Part shown: positions 60,853 to 64,000 of the stretch, piece after piece
Layout: each line of letters starts with the position of its first letter
Numbering within the stretch: the first letter of the stretch is position 1
Assembly (NCBI RefSeq): GCF_013359595.1
Contig: NZ_JABFMP010000018.1
Span: 62,001-126,000, forward strand
Reading direction: 5' to 3'
From: Pseudomonas sp. C1C7
GTDB taxonomy: Bacteria; Pseudomonadota; Gammaproteobacteria; Pseudomonadales; Pseudomonadaceae
Length of the DNA: 64,000 nucleotides
Notes under the pieces: model-generated
The model's input: only the letters and a program-made list of their open reading frames with translations
What the model was told of the DNA's origin: nothing
The model's database searches: none
Translations under genes and position numbers: made by a program

Positions 60853-60859
60853 GAAAAGA

Positions 60860-61210
60860 ATGAAAAAGATCACACCCGACCCGCCTGAAACATCGGATAC
60901 GCCCGATACCTCTCATCTCGACGAGCTTTCCAAAGCCAGTCATCGCGTTATCAGTAAACGCCTGCGCAATCCGAACCACGCCGATCCCATCTGCCACGTT
61001 TTTACGATCGTCCCCAACGTCGATACAGAGACCCTGCTATGTCACGCCTGCGAAACGCTTGCTTCGCTGAATGTCTTGACTACGGATCTGGCGTGCCAGC
61101 TAGAAGGCTCGCCGCGCAGTTTGGCGCTGTCGATTCAGCAGTTGGCGGTTATTGGGGAACTGTTGGTGAATCGGGCGTTGGACAACGTCGATCCGCCGGG
61201 TTGTGTGTGA
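60860..61210 (+). CDS. DUF6124 (former DUF3077) family protein
   Basis: 116 residues, Pseudomonas-specific small protein with a disordered Pro/Thr/Asp N-terminus and a helical C-terminus typical of the family (NVDTETLLCHACETLASLNVLTTDLA, then LSIQQLAVIGELLVNRAL). Function unknown. It is preceded by a structured leader and a hairpin over its Shine-Dalgarno, and followed by a terminator. A partial 3' copy lies at 62744-62826. Confidence 0.85.
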   Translation: MKKITPDPPETSDTPDTSHLDELSKASHRVISKRLRNPNHADPICHVFTIVPNVDTETLLCHACETLASLNVLTTDLACQLEGSPRSLALSIQQLAVIGELLVNRALDNVDPPGCV

Positions 61211-61708
61211 AGGAGCGGTTGGCGATTGGAGTTGAGCAGTAAAAGAGAAAGGCGCCCTTGATGGGCGTCTTTTTTGTTAGGCGAAAAAGCGGATAGGTTT
61301 GTTTTTGAATTGACGTAGTCGCATCCGAGAGCTTGGGCGGGGAGATGTGTGGGCATATTGGCCATCCCGCCGTAACCTATTTGGTCGATTAGAGGCGCGC
61401 TAGCAGTGGGTGACGGGTATTGGGAAGAAAGGGGAAATTCATTTTGGGTATATCACGCTGCATCTGAAAATAAATCTGTCCCCTTTTCGGTCTTTGTTTA
61501 AAAAAATCTTGTCGTTAACCGGTCCGATCCATCACCGAAAAAACTGATGATTCTGGAGCGTGACCGGCGGCGGTCGACCCGATGCGGTCACTCGCAGAGT
61601 CGGGTTGAGTGCGTTTGCATACAACCCGGCTCGTCGAACCCGCCAAACGCCATAGCGAACCTTTATGTCACCTTTGCCCGAGGCGCAGGGCCCTGGATCA
61701 AGGTGGAA
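61211..61708. other. Intergenic region after the DUF6124 gene
   Basis: 498 bases. It starts with the terminator. A motif AATAAATCTGTCCCCTTTT at 61470-61488 resembles sequences I remember near IS200-like transposases, possibly an element relic. No gene seen; short frames at 61547-61878 overlap the autotransporter relic and lack support. Confidence 0.45.
61248..61276 (+). terminator. Rho-independent terminator of the DUF6124 gene
   Basis: GGCGCCC (61251-61257) pairs with GGGCGTC (61263-61269, one G-U), followed by six Ts. Confidence 0.88.
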
Positions 61709-62770
61709 TTACCACATCACCCGCACACCGACCTTGGCGCCAACCGAATGGCTGTCGCCGAAATCCTGCACGCTGGTGCGACCCAGTAACTCGCCAAACA
61801 GTGTGGATTGATTGTTGTCCCAGCTCCGGGAGGCACCGACACCCAGTCCTGCCCACAATGCCTGTTCCTCACTCCTGACGTGCAGGTCCGAGATATTGGT
61901 GGATGTACCGTTCTCGAAGTCGTAGTAGAGGTTAGTGATGCCATACAGCCGTGAACCGCTGGTGGTGCCATCGTTCGCCTTCCAACGGGTCTCGCGATCC
62001 AGCATTACACCGAGGCGGGAGACCAGGCTGTTGCCATCGTCCTGGGAGATTTCGGCACCGTACTCATCATTGAATCCGTCGAACCGTACCCGCGACCAGG
62101 AAAGCTGAGCCTGAGGCGTGAGCGACCAGACGTCATCAAGGGGCAGCCGATGGCCCACTTCGATGCTGGCAGCCACACCATGGCCACGGTTGCCTTCCAC
62201 GAGCTTGCGGCCCAGCTGAGAAGAGCGAAGGTCACTGTCGTAACGCGTGGCTGTCGCCTGTCCATCCACGTAGGTGCCGTCGTTGCCGTACCAGGTGGCT
62301 GTAGCGCCGAACCCATAGCCCGTCACATCAATGGAACCATCACCGTACAGGGACGAAACGCTGGAATCGGCCTTGCCGTAATGCGCAGTCGGGCCCACCA
62401 CCAGGGTGCCGGCTTCGCTCTGGTAAACCGGAACATCCAAGCCCGCCTCGAACTTGCGGGCGTGCACGTCATAATCGGCGCGCGTGGTGCTGGTATCCGG
62501 GTTGATGTCAGCCTCGGAACCTTCCACACGTACCCAGGCACCACGACCGATCGCCGGCATACCCGCTACGGATTCGTCCTGCACTTCGGCGTCGGGCTGC
62601 CAGTAACGGTTGCCCACGCGGTCGTGCAAGGTGCCGATCTGATTGAATCGTTGCAGTACGCTGGCGTAGCTCTCATGCAAGGCTACGGTTGGCGCCAGCA
62701 AGGGTGCCGCCGGCGATGTCGGGGGTGTTTCCGGAGTTGTCGGTGGCGTTGTCGATTCAGCAGTTGGTGG
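61709..62770 (-). pseudogene. Decapitated autotransporter beta-barrel domain
   Basis: 353 codons are open from 62770 down to the stop at 61709. The first codons read from DUF6124-derived sequence. Next comes a Pro/Thr-rich linker (TPPTTPETPPTSPAAP, near 62702-62743), then ESYASVLQRFNQIGTLHDRVGNR, typical of the start of type V autotransporter barrels. A complete C-terminal barrel follows, ending VGAKVGVRVMW with a terminal aromatic. No signal peptide or passenger remains, so it cannot be exported in the usual way. A relic, unless another promoter and start are used. Confidence 0.82.
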
Positions 62771-62826
62771 TTATTGGGCAGTTGTTGGTGAATCGGCCGT
62801 TGAAAAATGTCGATCCGCCGGATTGA
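62744..62826 (+). pseudogene. 3' fragment of a second DUF6124 gene copy
   Basis: Translates LSIQQLVVIGQLLVNRPLKNVDPPD-stop, mirroring the C-terminus of the protein at 60860 (LSIQQLAVIGELLVNRALDNVDPP). The nucleotide match to 61122-61200 is strong over about 79 bases. It begins exactly where the autotransporter linker ends, so this is a recombination joint. Confidence 0.85.
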
Positions 62827-63190
62827 GCACTTCAGTCGCCAGGATTTTTGCCACGACGCATTCCCTGTAGGAGCGAGCACGCTCGCGATGGACGTCAACG
62901 ATGACGCTGGAGGCCTGATGCCCCGCGGCGTTCTCGGGTGCATCGCGAGCAAGCTCGCTCCTACAGGTTCGGGGCAATCCCGCTCTTAAAAGGCTCGACA
63001 TTTGCTGATTTCGTCGACAAATGCGTTCGATCTGACCAGTGGTTACATCATCCATAACCACTTCCAGGAGCCTACGCAGCGGGGTATGCCGGTAAACGCA
63101 GCCAATCGCAGTGGGTAAAACGCTTTCGGTGTGGGGGGAGTGAAGGCACAATACCGCTCCTTTTTTTGGCTGGCCTGATCGGAGGCTGAA
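62827..63190. other. Intergenic region before nspC
   Basis: 364 bases with a REP pair in its first half (62865-62966). The second half, about 220 bases, presumably holds the nspC promoter; no gene or other structure seen. Confidence 0.55.
62865..62966. repeat. Paired REP element
   Basis: Inverted arms CTGTAGGAGCGAGCACGCTC (left) and GAGCAAGCTCGCTCCTACAG (right) lie about 60 bases apart, between the DUF6124 fragment and nspC. Confidence 0.9.
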
Positions 63191-64000
63191 ATGATCCAGA
63201 CACCGTACTACCTCATCGACAAGCAAAAGCTGCTGAGCAATATGCAGAAAATTGCCTATGTACGCGAAAAATCGGGTGCAAAGGCGTTGCTGGCGCTCAA
63301 GTGTTTTGCCACATGGTCGGTGTTCGATCTGATGCAGCAGTACATGGATGGCACCACCTCGTCATCGCTTTACGAGCTCAAGCTGGGTCGACAGAAGTTC
63401 GCTGGCGAGACCCACGCCTACAGCGTGGCCTGGGCCGACGAAGAGATCGAGGAGATGCTCGAGAACTGCGACAAGATCATCTTTAACTCCATCGGTCAGT
63501 TGCAGCGCTACGCCGAGGCTTCCGCAGGCAAGGTGCGCGGTCTGCGTGTCAATCCGCAGGTGAGCAGCTCGGACTATCTGTTGGCCGATCCTGCGCGTCC
63601 ATTCAGCCGCCTGGGTGAATGGGACCCGGAGAAGATCGAGCAGGTCATCCAGCAGATTTCCGGTTTCATGTTTCACAACAACTGCGAGAACGGTGATTTC
63701 GGCCTGTTCGACAAGATGCTGTGCACGATCGAAGAGCGATTCGGCCATCTGCTTCACCAGGTCGAGTGGGTCAGCCTCGGCGGCGGCATCCATTTCACCG
63801 GTGAAGACTACGCGGTGGATGAGTTCTGCGCGCGTCTCAAGGCGTTCTCCGAGAAGTACGGTGTGCAGGTTTACCTGGAGCCGGGTGAAGCCGCCATCAC
63901 GCAGAGTGCGTCGTTGGAAGTCACCGTGCTCGACACCCTTTACAACGGCAAGCACCTGGCGGTCGTGGACAGCTCGATCGAAGCGCACATGCTCGATCTG
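63191..64000 (+). CDS. nspC: Carboxynorspermidine decarboxylase (N-terminal part)
   Basis: 270 codons are visible; the frame runs off the window. PLP-dependent alanine-racemase-fold decarboxylase that makes norspermidine or spermidine from the carboxy precursor. Typical features: TPYYLIDKQKLLSNM, the PLP lysine in LLALKCFATWSVF, HNNCENGDF, and SLGGGIHFTGEDY for phosphate binding, with VYLEPGEAAI. GGAGG is six bases before ATG 63191. The partner carboxynorspermidine dehydrogenase is not in view. Confidence 0.94.
   Translation, partial: MIQTPYYLIDKQKLLSNMQKIAYVREKSGAKALLALKCFATWSVFDLMQQYMDGTTSSSLYELKLGRQKFAGETHAYSVAWADEEIEEMLENCDKIIFNSIGQLQRYAEASAGKVRGLRVNPQVSSSDYLLADPARPFSRLGEWDPEKIEQVIQQISGFMFHNNCENGDFGLFDKMLCTIEERFGHLLHQVEWVSLGGGIHFTGEDYAVDEFCARLKAFSEKYGVQVYLEPGEAAITQSASLEVTVLDTLYNGKHLAVVDSSIEAHMLDL

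Larger units (their letters stand above)
60370..60859. other. Structured region upstream of the DUF6124 gene
   Basis: 490 bases without a convincing gene. It contains a terminator-like hairpin at 60675-60705, the 14-bp-stem RNA element at 60725-60802 and an RBS hairpin at 60829-60852. A frame at 60582-60842 crosses these structures and is not taken as a gene. Confidence 0.6.

Noticed and set aside
62807..62989. 60-residue frame after the DUF6124 fragment
   Set aside because: Consists mainly of REP sequence.

Overview
The window reads as a chromosomal segment of a Pseudomonas, most likely of the P. fluorescens group. The evidence is the high G+C content, many paired REP elements, and gene runs that match from memory two P. 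aeruginosa neighbourhoods: topA-lexA-psrA-nagZ-mfd-gap-sthA-lolCDE, and copRS-queF-mlaA-rssB-rssC-tal followed by dusA. I see no tRNA, rRNA, CRISPR array, prophage or intact insertion sequence.

1-26.3 kb is a conserved housekeeping backbone. It holds the end of fadB and fadA (fatty-acid beta-oxidation), topA, lexA-sulA with two LexA boxes, psrA with two overlapping PsrA operators, nagZ, a SNF2-family helicase, mfd, a long glyceraldehyde-3-phosphate dehydrogenase, apbE, sthA, a phosphodiesterase, a PilZ protein and lolCDE. Two differences from the remembered P. aeruginosa order stand out. An 11-codon reading frame after nagZ looks like the scar of a deleted thioinosine phosphorylase gene, and apbE is present without the nqr operon.

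26.3-35.2 kb holds a copper two-component system with a divergent cupredoxin, queF, a DUF4404 protein, a HAD-fold protein lacking its nucleophile, mlaA, rssB-rssC and tal.

35.3-59.4 kb is an accessory exopolysaccharide block between tal and dusA, genes I recall as neighbours in P. aeruginosa. It encodes a secreted glycosidase, a tyrosine phosphatase and autokinase pair (Etp/Etk type), one GT4 glycosyltransferase, a pyruvyl transferase, a flippase, a probable polymerase, an acyltransferase and an SGNH hydrolase. It continues with galU, an orphan phosphomannomutase domain, galE, a complete YjbE/GfcA-E-like secretion set, a WcaJ-type priming transferase, two winged-helix regulators and uppP. The gene content (one primer, one further glycosyltransferase, UDP-Glc/UDP-Gal supply, pyruvylation, acylation) predicts a pyruvylated and acylated disaccharide-repeat galactoglucan, such as marginalan.

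59.4-64 kb carries dusA, a DUF6124 gene behind a strongly structured leader RNA, a decapitated autotransporter beta-barrel joined to a duplicated 3' fragment of the DUF6124 gene, and the start of nspC.
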